DNA from: Arthrobacter sp. SLBN-112
GTDB lineage: Bacteria > Actinomycetota > Actinomycetes > Actinomycetales > Micrococcaceae
NCBI RefSeq assembly: GCF_006715225.1
Contig: NZ_VFMU01000001.1
Location: 4,030,001 to 4,094,000 of the forward strand
Reading direction: 5' to 3'
DNA: 64,000 nucleotides
Shown: piece after piece, positions 52,306-60,795 of the stretch
How positions within the stretch are numbered: position 1 is the stretch's first letter
How the letters are laid out: each line of letters begins with the position of its first letter
Notes under the pieces: model-generated
The model's input: only the letters and a program-made list of their open reading frames with translations
The model's database searches: none
Told to the model about the DNA's origin: nothing
Position numbers and translations under genes: made by a program

Positions 52306-53562
52306 TCACGCGCCGGCTGGCTGATTTGCCTGCCGCGTGAACGTGGCGGCAAGGGTTGCGGCGGACAGGGCGAGTGCCGCCGTCCCGCACAGGAGGACGA
52401 AGCCCTGGACGGCCGCTGCCATGCTGAACACGGCGCTGGCCCAGCCCAGGCCCAGGACCGGCACCGCGCTGCCCAGGTAGGTAATGACGTAGACCGTGCT
52501 GATGATCTGCGCGTGGCGGGCCGGCTCCACCCTGGCTGCCACGTCGTTGAAGACGGTCCGGAACGCTATGCCCTGCCCCAGGCCGGCGGTCACGGCAGCC
52601 GCAACCAGCAGCGCTGGGCTGTGCCACGCGCCGGCGGCACCGAGCAGCATGACGGAGACGCCGAGGACAGCCAGGCCGGCGGGAACAGCCAGGCGGCCTC
52701 GCAGGGTCACCAGTTGGCTCAAGGCCGAAGCCCCCAGGGGCAGGCCCGCCAGCACGCCAATCAGTGGCCGGGAGTCCGTGCCCAGGACCTGCGCGAAGTA
52801 GCCCGGAGCCAGTGAGAGCGAGAAGCCAAACACGGCAAAGCTCAGGAAGCCGACGCCGGACGCCAGCCAGAAAGCACCCCTCGCCTGGCGGGAAACGGAA
52901 GGGCGGCGCGGAGCCAGGGCGTGCAGCGGCCGGGACACTGCCGGCACCGTGATGGCCGGGCGTGCGCGGATTAGGTACAGCGGCACCAGGAGTGCGGCAA
53001 GCAGCAGCGAGTGGACGACGTACGGGGCGGTGGTGGCACCGGGAAGCAGCGAGAGCAGCCCGCCGATGACCGGGCCCGCCGCCACTCCCCCGGAGGAAGC
53101 CAGCAGCGTGAAGCGTGATGCCCACTCCGGCCGGGACGGGAGCAGTTCGCGCAGGGCCGCCGCACTGGCTCCCGTGGCAAGCGCAACCGCGGTTCCCTGC
53201 AGCGCCCGTCCGGCACACAGGGCAACCAGCGTGCCGGCTTCGGCGAAGATCCAGCCACCCGCCAGTCCGGCGAGGACAGCCACCAGGAGGGCGGCGCGCC
53301 GGCCGATATGGTCCGACCAGTGCCCGGCCAGCAGCAGCGTCCCCACCAGCGCCAGGACATAGCTGGCGAACGCCGCCGTCACCTCGAGGCTGGACAGCCC
53401 CAGGTTGGCCTGCAGCAGGGGGTACAGCGGCGTGGCAAGGTTGGCCCCTACCAGGAGCATGAAGATGACCGCCCCCGAAATCACCAGCCTGGCCGTAGTG
53501 GTGGCATTCCACCCGGCAGTGGCCGTTGCCGGGCGCATGCGCAGTTCGCTGAAGACCGTCAT
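52306..53562 (-). CDS. MFS transporter
   Basis: The 418-residue protein has about 12 membrane helices. The motif HWSDHIGRRAALLVAVLAGL follows helix 2, and GVAAGPVIGGLLSLL and SGVGFLSFAVFGFSLSLAPG are visible. It resembles drug or sugar efflux MFS proteins; the substrate is unknown. It lies between two Lrp/AsnC regulator genes, convergent with one and divergent from the other, either of which might control it. Confidence 0.86.
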   Translation of the reverse strand: MTVFSELRMRPATATAGWNATTTARLVISGAVIFMLLVGANLATPLYPLLQANLGLSSLEVTAAFASYVLALVGTLLLAGHWSDHIGRRAALLVAVLAGLAGGWIFAEAGTLVALCAGRALQGTAVALATGASAAALRELLPSRPEWASRFTLLASSGGVAAGPVIGGLLSLLPGATTAPYVVHSLLLAALLVPLYLIRARPAITVPAVSRPLHALAPRRPSVSRQARGAFWLASGVGFLSFAVFGFSLSLAPGYFAQVLGTDSRPLIGVLAGLPLGASALSQLVTLRGRLAVPAGLAVLGVSVMLLGAAGAWHSPALLVAAAVTAGLGQGIAFRTVFNDVAARVEPARHAQIISTVYVITYLGSAVPVLGLGWASAVFSMAAAVQGFVLLCGTAALALSAATLAATFTRQANQPAGA

Positions 53563-53721
53563 TGTGCCGCCTTAGGGTCGCCGCGGCAGGTGGTCCTTGT
53601 GGGAGCCCGGCGCGGATGCAACTGTGATGGTTCAACAGTGCGGCACCGCTGCTACTTATCGCCGGGTTCGAAGGGATAATTGAGCAAAATCATCAAGTTA
53701 TGAATCCCTGAGTGATGGAGA

Positions 53722-54225
53722 GTGACGATCTTGAACAAGTTGGACCCCACGGACCTGAAGATCCTCCTTGCCCTGATCCAGGATCCGCGGATCCAAATCG
53801 GCGAGCTCAGCGAATCCCTTGGCATTGCCCGCAATACGGCCCAGTCGCGGGTCCGCCGCCTGCTGCGCACCGGGGTGCTGCGTCCGGGGGGACGCGAGGT
53901 TGATTTGGAGGCCGTGGGCTACGACGTGGTGGCTTTCGTGACCATCGAGGTCTCGCACCGGGAACTCGACGGCGTGGTGGCAGCGCTGCGGCTCATCCCG
54001 CAGGTCCTTGAAGTCCACGAGATCTCGGGCCGTGGCGATGTCTGGTGCCGGGTGGTGGCCACGGACACCCACAACCTCCAGTCGTCCCTCCGGCAGGTCC
54101 TGAGGATCAAGGGCGTCATCCGGACCGAGACTGTTCTGGCCCTGCACACCCACATCCCGTACCGGACCGAGCCCCTCATCAGCGGCCTCAGCAGTGCCGC
54201 AGCTCCGGCGGCTAGGATTTCCTGA
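53722..54225 (+). CDS. Lrp/AsnC-family regulator coupled to corA
   Basis: The 167-residue regulator has the winged helix LDPTDLKILLALIQDPRIQIGELSESLGIARNTAQSRVRRLL and the RAM domain. The GTG at 53722 follows GATGGAGA. Its TGA is followed directly by the corA ATG with no spacer, so the two are translationally coupled. Whether it senses amino acids or controls Mg2+ transport is unknown. The gap 53563-53721 toward the divergent MFS gene holds the promoters. Confidence 0.88.
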   Translation: MTILNKLDPTDLKILLALIQDPRIQIGELSESLGIARNTAQSRVRRLLRTGVLRPGGREVDLEAVGYDVVAFVTIEVSHRELDGVVAALRLIPQVLEVHEISGRGDVWCRVVATDTHNLQSSLRQVLRIKGVIRTETVLALHTHIPYRTEPLISGLSSAAAPAARIS

Positions 54226-55221
54226 ATGACCATCATCGATAACGCCGTCTACGTCAACGGCGTTCGCCACGCAGAGCCCGACAGTCTTGAGCAGACCTTT
54301 GAGACCCTGTCCCGGCACGGCGGCATGGCATGGATTGGTCTTTACCGGCCCACGGAGCAGGAAATGGCTGCGGTGGCCAGCGAGTTCGGACTCCACGCCC
54401 TTGCCGTGGAGGATGCCGTTTCGGCCCACCAGAGGCCCAAACTGGAGCGTTACGACGACAACCTTTTCACCGTCCTGAGGCCGGCCCGGTACGTGGATGC
54501 AAATGAAACCGTGGAGTTCGGCGAACTGCACGTCTTCACCGGGAAGAACTTTGTGGTGACGGTACGGCATGCCGAAACCGCAGGCGTAGCCCGCGTGCGG
54601 CAGCGGCTGGAAGGACGGCCGGACCTCCTCAAGCACGGACCGGAAGCTGTGCTCTATGCCCTGCTGGACCGGGTGGTGGACGACTACGCGCCGGTGGTGG
54701 CGGGGCTGGAAAACGACATTGACGAGATTGAGGACCAGCTGTTCAGTGGCGATTCCTCGGTGTCCCGGCGCATTTACGAACTGGCGCGGGAAGTCATCCA
54801 GTTCCAGCGGGCCATCCACCCCCTGCCGGAAATGCTGGACCAGTTGAAGCGCGGCTTTGAAAAGTACCAGGTGGAAAGCGAACTGCGGCACAGCCTGCGG
54901 GACGTGGAAGACCACGTTGAGCGGGTGATCTCCCGGGCGGACTCATTCCGGGATTTGCTGCAGAACGCCCTGACCCTGGACGGGACACTCACCGCAAACC
55001 GGCAGAACGAGGCCAGTGCCGAGCAGAACGAACAGGTCAAGAAGATCTCATCCTGGGCGGCCATCCTGTTTGCGCCGTCGTTCGTGGCCGGGATCTACGG
55101 GATGAACTTCGACAACATGCCCGAACTCCATTGGTCCTTCGGCTATCCCTTGGCGCTGGTCCTCATGGTGGCAGCAGGGGGCCTGATGTACGGCATCTTC
55201 AAGAAGAAGGGCTGGCTCTAG
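54226..55221 (+). CDS. corA: CorA-type magnesium/cobalt transporter
   Basis: The 331-residue protein has a large cytoplasmic domain with long helices, then two C-terminal membrane helices with the pore signature YGMNF (about 293-297) followed by MPEL in the external loop. It ends in the basic tail KKKGW. It forms a pentameric Mg2+ channel. It begins directly after the Lrp-type gene, and its end overlaps the convergent gene by 23 bases. Confidence 0.95.
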   Translation: MTIIDNAVYVNGVRHAEPDSLEQTFETLSRHGGMAWIGLYRPTEQEMAAVASEFGLHALAVEDAVSAHQRPKLERYDDNLFTVLRPARYVDANETVEFGELHVFTGKNFVVTVRHAETAGVARVRQRLEGRPDLLKHGPEAVLYALLDRVVDDYAPVVAGLENDIDEIEDQLFSGDSSVSRRIYELAREVIQFQRAIHPLPEMLDQLKRGFEKYQVESELRHSLRDVEDHVERVISRADSFRDLLQNALTLDGTLTANRQNEASAEQNEQVKKISSWAAILFAPSFVAGIYGMNFDNMPELHWSFGYPLALVLMVAAGGLMYGIFKKKGWL

Positions 55222-55954
55222 GGGTTGCGGCCAGGGCAGTCTTTCCGGTTGCCAGCGCCACCCGCGCATTGCCCACGGCGTGCACCAGGAGGGAAACCAC
55301 CAGGAAGGCGATGAGCACCTGCCCGGTTGCTCCCAGCACTCTCACCCAGCCGCCGTCGAGCGTTGGGTCGAGGAAGTCGTAGACGTACCACCCATCGAGG
55401 CCACCGCGGATCCACGAGAAAGCAAGGAAAGCCACGGGGTAGCCCAGCCAGGCAAGTGGGCGCCACCAGGGACCGCGGACTGTCCGGGTAACAAGAATCC
55501 AGTCAAGGGCTGCCACCAGCGGGGCCAGGCGGTGGTGGACCATCTGCGGCCAGTACAAATCCCAGGTCCACCATGGCTCTTCCGGCGGAGCCACGAGCAC
55601 GATGTAGATGATGCCCGTCATGACCAGGTACAGGACCAGCGCACCGAACATCTGGTCCCACCACAGCGGCAGCCGGGCGCGCGGCCGCACTCCCGAAAAG
55701 ATCAGGACAAGCCCAAACGCGAGATTTGCCTGCACCGTGAATTCTGAATACAGCTGCGGAATGTCCACGTCGTTGCCGGGCAGGGTGGCGTCGAAGGTCT
55801 TCTGGACGATTGCGGCGAGCACGATGAACCCCACGAGGATCCGGATTGGACGGATCCATGGGCGGTCGGGGTGCAGGGCACGGTTAAAAGCGAAGTTCCG
55901 CCGCACCGGCGGAGCCAGTACTGCCAGGCGGCCATCCTTCTCCGTGAGGCTCAT
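55199..55954 (-). CDS. Pr6Pr-family integral membrane protein
   Basis: This 251-residue protein has about six membrane helices, with conserved YSEFTVQANLAFGLVLIF, LPLWWDQMFGALVLYLVMTGIIY and the HHRLAPLVAALDWIL segment of the Pr6Pr family (FAR-17a/AIG1-like). The biochemical role is unknown. The ATG at 55954 (MSLTEKDG) was chosen over 56014. Its 3' end overlaps corA tail to tail by 23 bases. A 50-residue hydrophobic protein is encoded upstream on the same strand. Confidence 0.8.
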   Translation of the reverse strand: MSLTEKDGRLAVLAPPVRRNFAFNRALHPDRPWIRPIRILVGFIVLAAIVQKTFDATLPGNDVDIPQLYSEFTVQANLAFGLVLIFSGVRPRARLPLWWDQMFGALVLYLVMTGIIYIVLVAPPEEPWWTWDLYWPQMVHHRLAPLVAALDWILVTRTVRGPWWRPLAWLGYPVAFLAFSWIRGGLDGWYVYDFLDPTLDGGWVRVLGATGQVLIAFLVVSLLVHAVGNARVALATGKTALAATPRASPSS

Positions 55955-56015
55955 GGAGCAAGCGTCCTGCCGGACCTGGGAAAAAGACAGGGTCCTTCGG
56001 CAGTAACCGCTCAAC

Positions 56016-56050
56016 GCCTGCCGGGGGCGGTGACAACCGGTCCGGCAGGC
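56016..56050 (-). terminator. Hairpin behind the 50-residue protein gene
   Basis: GCCTGCCGG (56016-56024) pairs with CCGGCAGGC (56042-56050), 10 bases past the stop of the small gene. No U-tract is visible. Confidence 0.45.
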
Positions 56051-56059
56051 GGTTGTTGG

Positions 56060-56212
56060 TCAGGCGCTGGTTCTGCGCTTCAGCCAACCCCAGACGCCGG
56101 TGGCGACGAAGAGGACCAGGCCGATGATGGCGAGCCAGAGAAGGCCCTTCACCACGAACCCGACGATGGACAGGATGAGCCAGATGACAAGAAGTCCGAT
56201 GATGATTCCCAT
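56060..56212 (-). CDS. Small hydrophobic two-helix protein
   Basis: The 50-residue protein starts MGIIIGLLVIWLILSIVGFV and ends GVWGWLKRRTSA, giving two closely spaced membrane segments and a basic tail. It resembles the small hydrophobic proteins of no known function that are annotated across Arthrobacter genomes. It lies between the Pr6Pr gene and the Rph-like gene, with a hairpin after its stop. Confidence 0.7.
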   Translation of the reverse strand: MGIIIGLLVIWLILSIVGFVVKGLLWLAIIGLVLFVATGVWGWLKRRTSA

Positions 56213-56324
56213 GGGCCCACTCTAGGCCCCATCCCTCGGACCTGGCGGCGCCTAGGGCTGCGTCTTGCGTGCGGGTATTGCCACCTCAGTCGGCAAGGCG
56301 GGGTCCTGCCCGTTCCTTACCGGC

Positions 56325-58802
56325 TCAGGCAGCCGTAACCCGTCCCGTGCTGCCGTCCACGACCACTGTTTGCCCGTCCAGGAGAGTGCTGGTGCCGGAA
56401 CCCGTGCCCATCACGGCCGGAATGCCGTACTCGCGGGCAACAATGGCAGCATGGGAACCCATTCCCCCCAGATCCACAACAACGGCAGCAGCGCGCTGGA
56501 ACAGCGGCGTCCAGGATGGGTTGGTGTAGGGGCACACCAAAATCTCACCGCTGCGGAGCAGGCCAAATTCGTCGGGGCCGCGGATGATGCGGACCGTACC
56601 CTTTGCCTGTCCACGGCTGGCCGGCGTTCCGGTCAGGAGGGCGTCTTTTCCCTTCCTGCCGCGGGTAAACAAGGAGGCGGGCTCAAGCAGCGGGATCCCC
56701 TCCAACTCCCTCCGTTTGGCAGCCCTGGCCAGCACAATGCGGCGGTACCGTTCCCGGTCGTCAGCCGGGAGCGCACCGCCGTCCTGCATTGCGGAGAGTT
56801 CTTCGAAGCGCAGATGATGGACCTCCCCCGGCTCCGCCAGAACCCCGGCCTGCGTCAGGCGCCTGCCCAAATCAAGCAGTGACCGGCGCAGCGGGGGAAG
56901 GACCATCGTGGCGTAGAAGTGGCTGTCTTCCCGAAATGCCATCCCTGCTTTGGCTGCTTCGACGTCCGCCAAAAGGCGTCGGCGGAGTGCGGGGATGCGC
57001 AGGGCTGGATGTCGCATCAGTTCCTTGAGCGCCTCACCGGTTTGGTCCGTCGCCTGCGGCCGGTTGCCCGTCATGGAGGTGATGAGTCCGAGCACCACTT
57101 CGGGGGCGTCGGACCAGGTGGGTGCGCTGCTGAGGACCACGCTTATGGTTTCGCGGTGGCCGTATTCGGCCAGGAAGGTTTTGAATGCCGAACGGAAGTC
57201 CGCGAACTCGTGTCCTTGCTCCAGCGTGGCCAGCAGTTCGCCCGGTGTCAGGCTTGTAAAGAGCCGGTTAAGGTCCGGACTGGACCGGACGCGTGCAGCC
57301 AGCTGTTCCAAGGCGCTGTTGGCCAGGCTGGTGCGGGTCCGGGCGCCCGCGATCAGCGCCGGCGCCAGCTTCAGCCTGCCCAGCAGCAGAAGCATGAGGC
57401 GCAACTTCAGCTGGGACAGAAGAACCCCGGGAAGGTAAGAGATCCTTAGCTCGGTGATTCCGCGCATGGTGGCGAACGCGTCTTCCGCAAGCGCAACCAC
57501 CCCGTCCCAGGTGAGGGAACCCGGGTCCTGCGCGTTGAGCCGCTGGATGTTGGCCAAAAAGTCCGTGAACCTGTGGTCCTGGGTCCACCGGGCAGGCTTG
57601 TACCGTTTGCTGCGCCGCACCAGTGAAACCGGCGCGGCCAGCGTACGCAGGGTGGGTTTCGGTACCGGCGGCACCAGCCGGACCACCACACCGCCTTCTT
57701 CCGGCAACAGCTTTTGTAGAGGCGTGAACCTGAGGCCTACGCTTCCCGCCATGCCATCGAGCATGGCCAGGATCCCGCGTTGCATCCAGCCGGACACATC
57801 GAGCGGGTAGGGGCGGACCTGGAACATCTCCACGAAGAAGGGCCCAACCATCCGTTGGAACGGGTTGAGCCGCAACGGCTGCGGAGGCAGGGCCGTTATG
57901 GGCCTGGCCTGAACCAGGTAGACGCGTCCGCCTGCGATGGCCCATTCCAGGTCCTGCGGGCACCCGAAATGGTCCTGCGCCCGCACAGCCAACCCCGCCA
58001 GCTCCATCAGCTGTCCACTGCTGAGTCCCGGCCTGGGGTGCGGCGCCCCGGACGTCGGCTTGTCTGTGCCGTCGTGACTTCGCGCCCGGGCCGCCAGCTC
58101 TTGGGCGCCGGGAACGAAGGTGCGCAACCTCCCGGCAGGGTCCAGGACATACCGGTCCGGAGTGACTTCTCCTGAGACCACCGCCTCGCCCAGGCCCCCG
58201 CTGGCATCAATGACAATCTCGCGGCGTTCCCCCGTCACGGGATTGGCGGTGAACATGACACCGGCTGAATCTGCCGGAACCATCTCCTGCACGACGACGG
58301 CCATGGCCACGTGTCCTGGCTCGATGCCCTGCCGCCGGCGATACGAAATGGCACGGTCCGTCCACAGGGAGGCCCAGCAATCGACCACGGCCTGCAGTAC
58401 TGCGCCCTCGCCAAGGACATTAAGGTAGGTATCCTGCTGCCCCGCGAAGGCGGCACCTGGAAGGTCTTCGGCGGTGGCACTGGAACGGACAGCCACGGGA
58501 CCGCTGCCCAGCGCCGCGTAAGCGGCAGCGATGTCCTCGCGGAGCTGCCCTGCGACTTTGGCTGCACTGATAAGTTGCCGCCTCTTAGCCCCGGGCGCAT
58601 CAACATCCAGCAACGCCTCCAGCGAGGCACCCAGTCCTGCCTCCCCCAAGACGGTGCGGTAGGCCGCCGTCGTAACAACAAACCCCGGTGGCACCGGGAA
58701 ACCCGCCCGCACCAGCTCCCCGAGGTTGGCTCCCTTCCCACCGGCCAGGGTCAGGTCCCCGGCCCCGAATTCCGCCAGGGGACCTACCGTCTTTTCATCC
58801 AT
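56325..58802 (-). CDS. Rifampin-phosphotransferase-like / PEP-synthase-type enzyme
   Basis: The 825-residue protein has an N-terminal ATP-grasp PEP/pyruvate-binding domain with GGKGANLGELVRAGFPVPPGF, AVRSSATAEDLPGAAFAGQQ and GLGEAVVSGEVTPD. A large central domain (about 330-720) follows. The C-terminal swivelling domain has YTNPSWTPLFQRA and a phospho-acceptor histidine in GGMGSHAAIVAREYGIPAV. The order and length fit rifampin phosphotransferase (Rph), in which the central domain binds the drug. A PEP-synthase-like enzyme of other function cannot be excluded because the central domain is divergent. The ATG at 58802 gives MDEKTVG. No RAE-type palindrome was found upstream. Confidence 0.72.
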   Translation of the reverse strand: MDEKTVGPLAEFGAGDLTLAGGKGANLGELVRAGFPVPPGFVVTTAAYRTVLGEAGLGASLEALLDVDAPGAKRRQLISAAKVAGQLREDIAAAYAALGSGPVAVRSSATAEDLPGAAFAGQQDTYLNVLGEGAVLQAVVDCWASLWTDRAISYRRRQGIEPGHVAMAVVVQEMVPADSAGVMFTANPVTGERREIVIDASGGLGEAVVSGEVTPDRYVLDPAGRLRTFVPGAQELAARARSHDGTDKPTSGAPHPRPGLSSGQLMELAGLAVRAQDHFGCPQDLEWAIAGGRVYLVQARPITALPPQPLRLNPFQRMVGPFFVEMFQVRPYPLDVSGWMQRGILAMLDGMAGSVGLRFTPLQKLLPEEGGVVVRLVPPVPKPTLRTLAAPVSLVRRSKRYKPARWTQDHRFTDFLANIQRLNAQDPGSLTWDGVVALAEDAFATMRGITELRISYLPGVLLSQLKLRLMLLLLGRLKLAPALIAGARTRTSLANSALEQLAARVRSSPDLNRLFTSLTPGELLATLEQGHEFADFRSAFKTFLAEYGHRETISVVLSSAPTWSDAPEVVLGLITSMTGNRPQATDQTGEALKELMRHPALRIPALRRRLLADVEAAKAGMAFREDSHFYATMVLPPLRRSLLDLGRRLTQAGVLAEPGEVHHLRFEELSAMQDGGALPADDRERYRRIVLARAAKRRELEGIPLLEPASLFTRGRKGKDALLTGTPASRGQAKGTVRIIRGPDEFGLLRSGEILVCPYTNPSWTPLFQRAAAVVVDLGGMGSHAAIVAREYGIPAVMGTGSGTSTLLDGQTVVVDGSTGRVTAA

Positions 58803-58904
58803 CGCGCGGTTCCTGACGTTTCCGTCCAATGTTTCCTTCACGCTAGGCCCAAGGCCGCCGTCAAACAAGCAGCATGGACGCCGCAGGCTGGAGTAAACGG
58901 GCAA

Positions 58905-58930
58905 GAAAAAACCCCCGTATTAACGGGGGT
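58905..58930 (-). terminator. Rho-independent terminator of the tRNA gene
   Basis: ACCCCCGT and ACGGGGGT (58911-58930) form the stem with loop ATTA. On the minus strand a run of six T residues follows (58905-58910). This is a canonical intrinsic terminator. Confidence 0.92.
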
Positions 58931-58938
58931 CCTGTGGG

Positions 58939-59011
58939 TGGAGCTAAGGAGATTCGAACTCCTGACCTCTTCGATGCGAACGAAGCGCTCTACCAACTGA
59001 GCTATAGCCCC
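58939..59011 (-). tRNA. tRNA-Ala (anticodon CGC)
   Basis: The 73-base cloverleaf starts GGGGCTA and ends TAGCTCC-A. The acceptor pairs include one G-U. The D-arm is GCTC-AGTTGGTA-GAGC, the anticodon stem CTTCG/CGAAG encloses TTCGCAT with anticodon CGC, and the T-arm is AGGAG-TTCGAAT-CTCCT. CCA is not encoded. It reads GCG codons, which are common in this high-GC genome. Confidence 0.95.
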
Positions 59012-59065
59012 GGAAGCGGCCGCAACCTGGATAATGCCCAGGAAGGTGCTGAACCGGTGTCCCTA

Positions 59066-59095
59066 GGCTACAAATTTTCCCGGCCCAATGCCAAT
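59066..59095 (-). promoter_or_regulatory. Promoter of tRNA-Ala, TTGGCA-N18-TAGCCT
   Basis: On the minus strand TTGGCA (59090-59095) and TAGCCT (59066-59071) are spaced by 18 bases, about 55 bases upstream of the tRNA 5' end. Confidence 0.5.
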
Positions 59096-59141
59096 TGACA
59101 CACTGGCCAGCCGCGGGAAGATGCGGGCCGCCGTCGGGCCT

Positions 59142-60095
59142 CTATGCGCGGCGGCGCTGAAGAACGTCGTCGAGGTTGCTCAGCGCGCTCTGGGCCTTAG
59201 CCAGCTGCTGGTCGCCCAGCTGCTGCGCTTCCGCGGCCTCTGCTGCCTGGACCCCGGCAGCCCCCTTCTTCAGGGACGGCTTGCCAACCGCCTTGGGCGC
59301 GTCAGGAAGTTCCAGCGGCTGGGGCTCAGGGCGCTTCGCTTTGGCGGCCTCCACGTAGACAGGCTTGGGGACATCCACGGGCTCCCAGGGGGTTCCCGCC
59401 GGAGTGGCCGGAGCCGCCTGTGCAGCACTGGTGTCACCGGCAGCCACAGCGACGGCGAGGGCCGCTTCACGGAGCTCAACAGCCGTCAGCCGCTTGATTT
59501 TGGCCTCGCCTGCCTCGGCGTCGAAAAGCGGGCTCTCCGGCCTGGCCGGCGCAGCCTCAGGCTTCGGCGGAATCGCTTCACCCGTCTCCGGACGGCGTGC
59601 AGGCGCACTCATGGCGGAGCGGAACGCCGCATCGACTTTTGCTTTACGGTCCCGGACGGCGAGGAAACGCAGCAACGCCACAGAACCAACGGTCAGCACC
59701 GTGCACAGGAGCGGAAGGGCAGCCGTACCAATGCCGAACGCTGCCAGGACACCTGAGATGAACGCAGTGACCAGGGAGAGCAGCCCCACAAGGGCCAACG
59801 CGGTCCGCCCATAGCGGATGCGGAACTGTGCCGGAGGTGTGGTGCTGGCAGTGCCGGCACCGGATGCCGGGCTCTTCCTGGTTTCCATGGCTTTCTCCTG
59901 CTGGGCGGCGACGTTCAAGACCAGGCCGGTGGGCGGTTCCCGCCCCTCATCGGCGGGGGCGTCTGCCCGGAATTCGCCGGCGGGCTGGAACTGGTGCCTG
60001 CGGTTCCGGAGGACGTAAGGGGCAACCCAAACAATCCAGAGCGCGACGGCAACCACAAGGATCACTGAGCTGCTAAGGGGGAAGTCCACACTCAA
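59142..60095 (-). CDS. SepX/GlpR-like divisome membrane protein (candidate)
   Basis: The 317-residue protein has an N-terminal membrane helix (about 8-28) followed by VAPYVLRNRRHQFQPAGEF. Two further helices (about 98-120 and 124-145) are followed by a long Ala/Pro/Glu-rich cytoplasmic tail with a C-terminal helix ending LSNLDDVLQRRRA. Topology and the order galU-rimJ-this gene match Streptomyces SepX and corynebacterial GlpR (Rv0996 locus), which bind divisome components. The moeA/glp gene normally between galU and rimJ is missing here. The identification rests mainly on context. Confidence 0.62.
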   Translation of the reverse strand: MSVDFPLSSSVILVVAVALWIVWVAPYVLRNRRHQFQPAGEFRADAPADEGREPPTGLVLNVAAQQEKAMETRKSPASGAGTASTTPPAQFRIRYGRTALALVGLLSLVTAFISGVLAAFGIGTAALPLLCTVLTVGSVALLRFLAVRDRKAKVDAAFRSAMSAPARRPETGEAIPPKPEAAPARPESPLFDAEAGEAKIKRLTAVELREAALAVAVAAGDTSAAQAAPATPAGTPWEPVDVPKPVYVEAAKAKRPEPQPLELPDAPKAVGKPSLKKGAAGVQAAEAAEAQQLGDQQLAKAQSALSNLDDVLQRRRA

Positions 60096-60170
60096 AACCG
60101 TATGAGCATCATGCCTGCTCAGGCCGCATTACCGGCGGTGTGTCGTCCCGCCACCGGCAAACCGTTGGAT

Positions 60171-60791
60171 TTATGACCGGCGCGAGGCCAGCCAGGGACC
60201 CAGCAGGCCCTCCGGGACTTCTTCGGCGGTGAGCGCGAACGATCGGTGGTCTGCCCAGTGGCCGTTGATGTGCAGGAAACGGGGCCGGTATCCTTCGTCC
60301 CGGAACCCCAGCTTCTCCACCACCCGCAGGCTGGGTCCGTTTTCAGGCCGGATGTTGATTTCCATCCGGTGCAGGCCAAGGGCACGGAAGCAGTGGTCGG
60401 TTACCAGCGCCACGGACGTTGGGGCTATCCCCCGGCCCGCCCGCGCCTGGTCAACCCAGTACCCAAGGGTTGCCATCATGGCCGAACCCCAGACAATCGA
60501 GGACACCGTCAGCTGGCCCACAATGGCAGGGCTCCTGAGGCCCGGCCTCCACTCGGTTATGAGGAAGGGCAGCGCCGTGGCCTGGGCGGCCTGCACTTTG
60601 AGGGACCGGACCATATGCCGGTAGTCGGGCAGCCCGCCGGACGGATCGGGGTTGGAGGCCTCCCAAGGCTGCAGCCACTTACTGTTCCGCGAGCGCACCT
60701 CCATCCATTCCTGTTTGTCGCGGTACCTGATTGGCCGCAGGACCAGATCACCGCACTCCAGCGTGACCGGCCAGATGGGACCACTGCGCAT
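60171..60791 (-). CDS. rimJ: GNAT acetyltransferase, RimJ-like
   Basis: The 206-residue GNAT-fold protein has LECGDLVLRPIRYRDKQEW at the N-terminus. The acetyl-CoA-binding region near QARAGRGIAPTSVALVTDHCF and MEINIRPENGPSLRVVEKLGF is typical of the RimJ/RimL group. It may acetylate the N-terminus of ribosomal protein S5 or another protein; the target is inferred. The ATG at 60791 lies 4 bases after the galU stop, so it is in one operon with galU. Confidence 0.85.
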   Translation of the reverse strand: MRSGPIWPVTLECGDLVLRPIRYRDKQEWMEVRSRNSKWLQPWEASNPDPSGGLPDYRHMVRSLKVQAAQATALPFLITEWRPGLRSPAIVGQLTVSSIVWGSAMMATLGYWVDQARAGRGIAPTSVALVTDHCFRALGLHRMEINIRPENGPSLRVVEKLGFRDEGYRPRFLHINGHWADHRSFALTAEEVPEGLLGPWLASRRS

Positions 60792-60795
60792 GGCG

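Noticed and set aside
54150..54226. Mg2+ riboswitch (M-box or ykoK) before corA
   Set aside because: corA starts directly at the preceding stop codon, leaving no leader for a riboswitch.
58803..58900. Rifamycin-associated element (RAE) expected upstream of an rph gene
   Set aside because: No matching inverted repeat was found in the upstream region.
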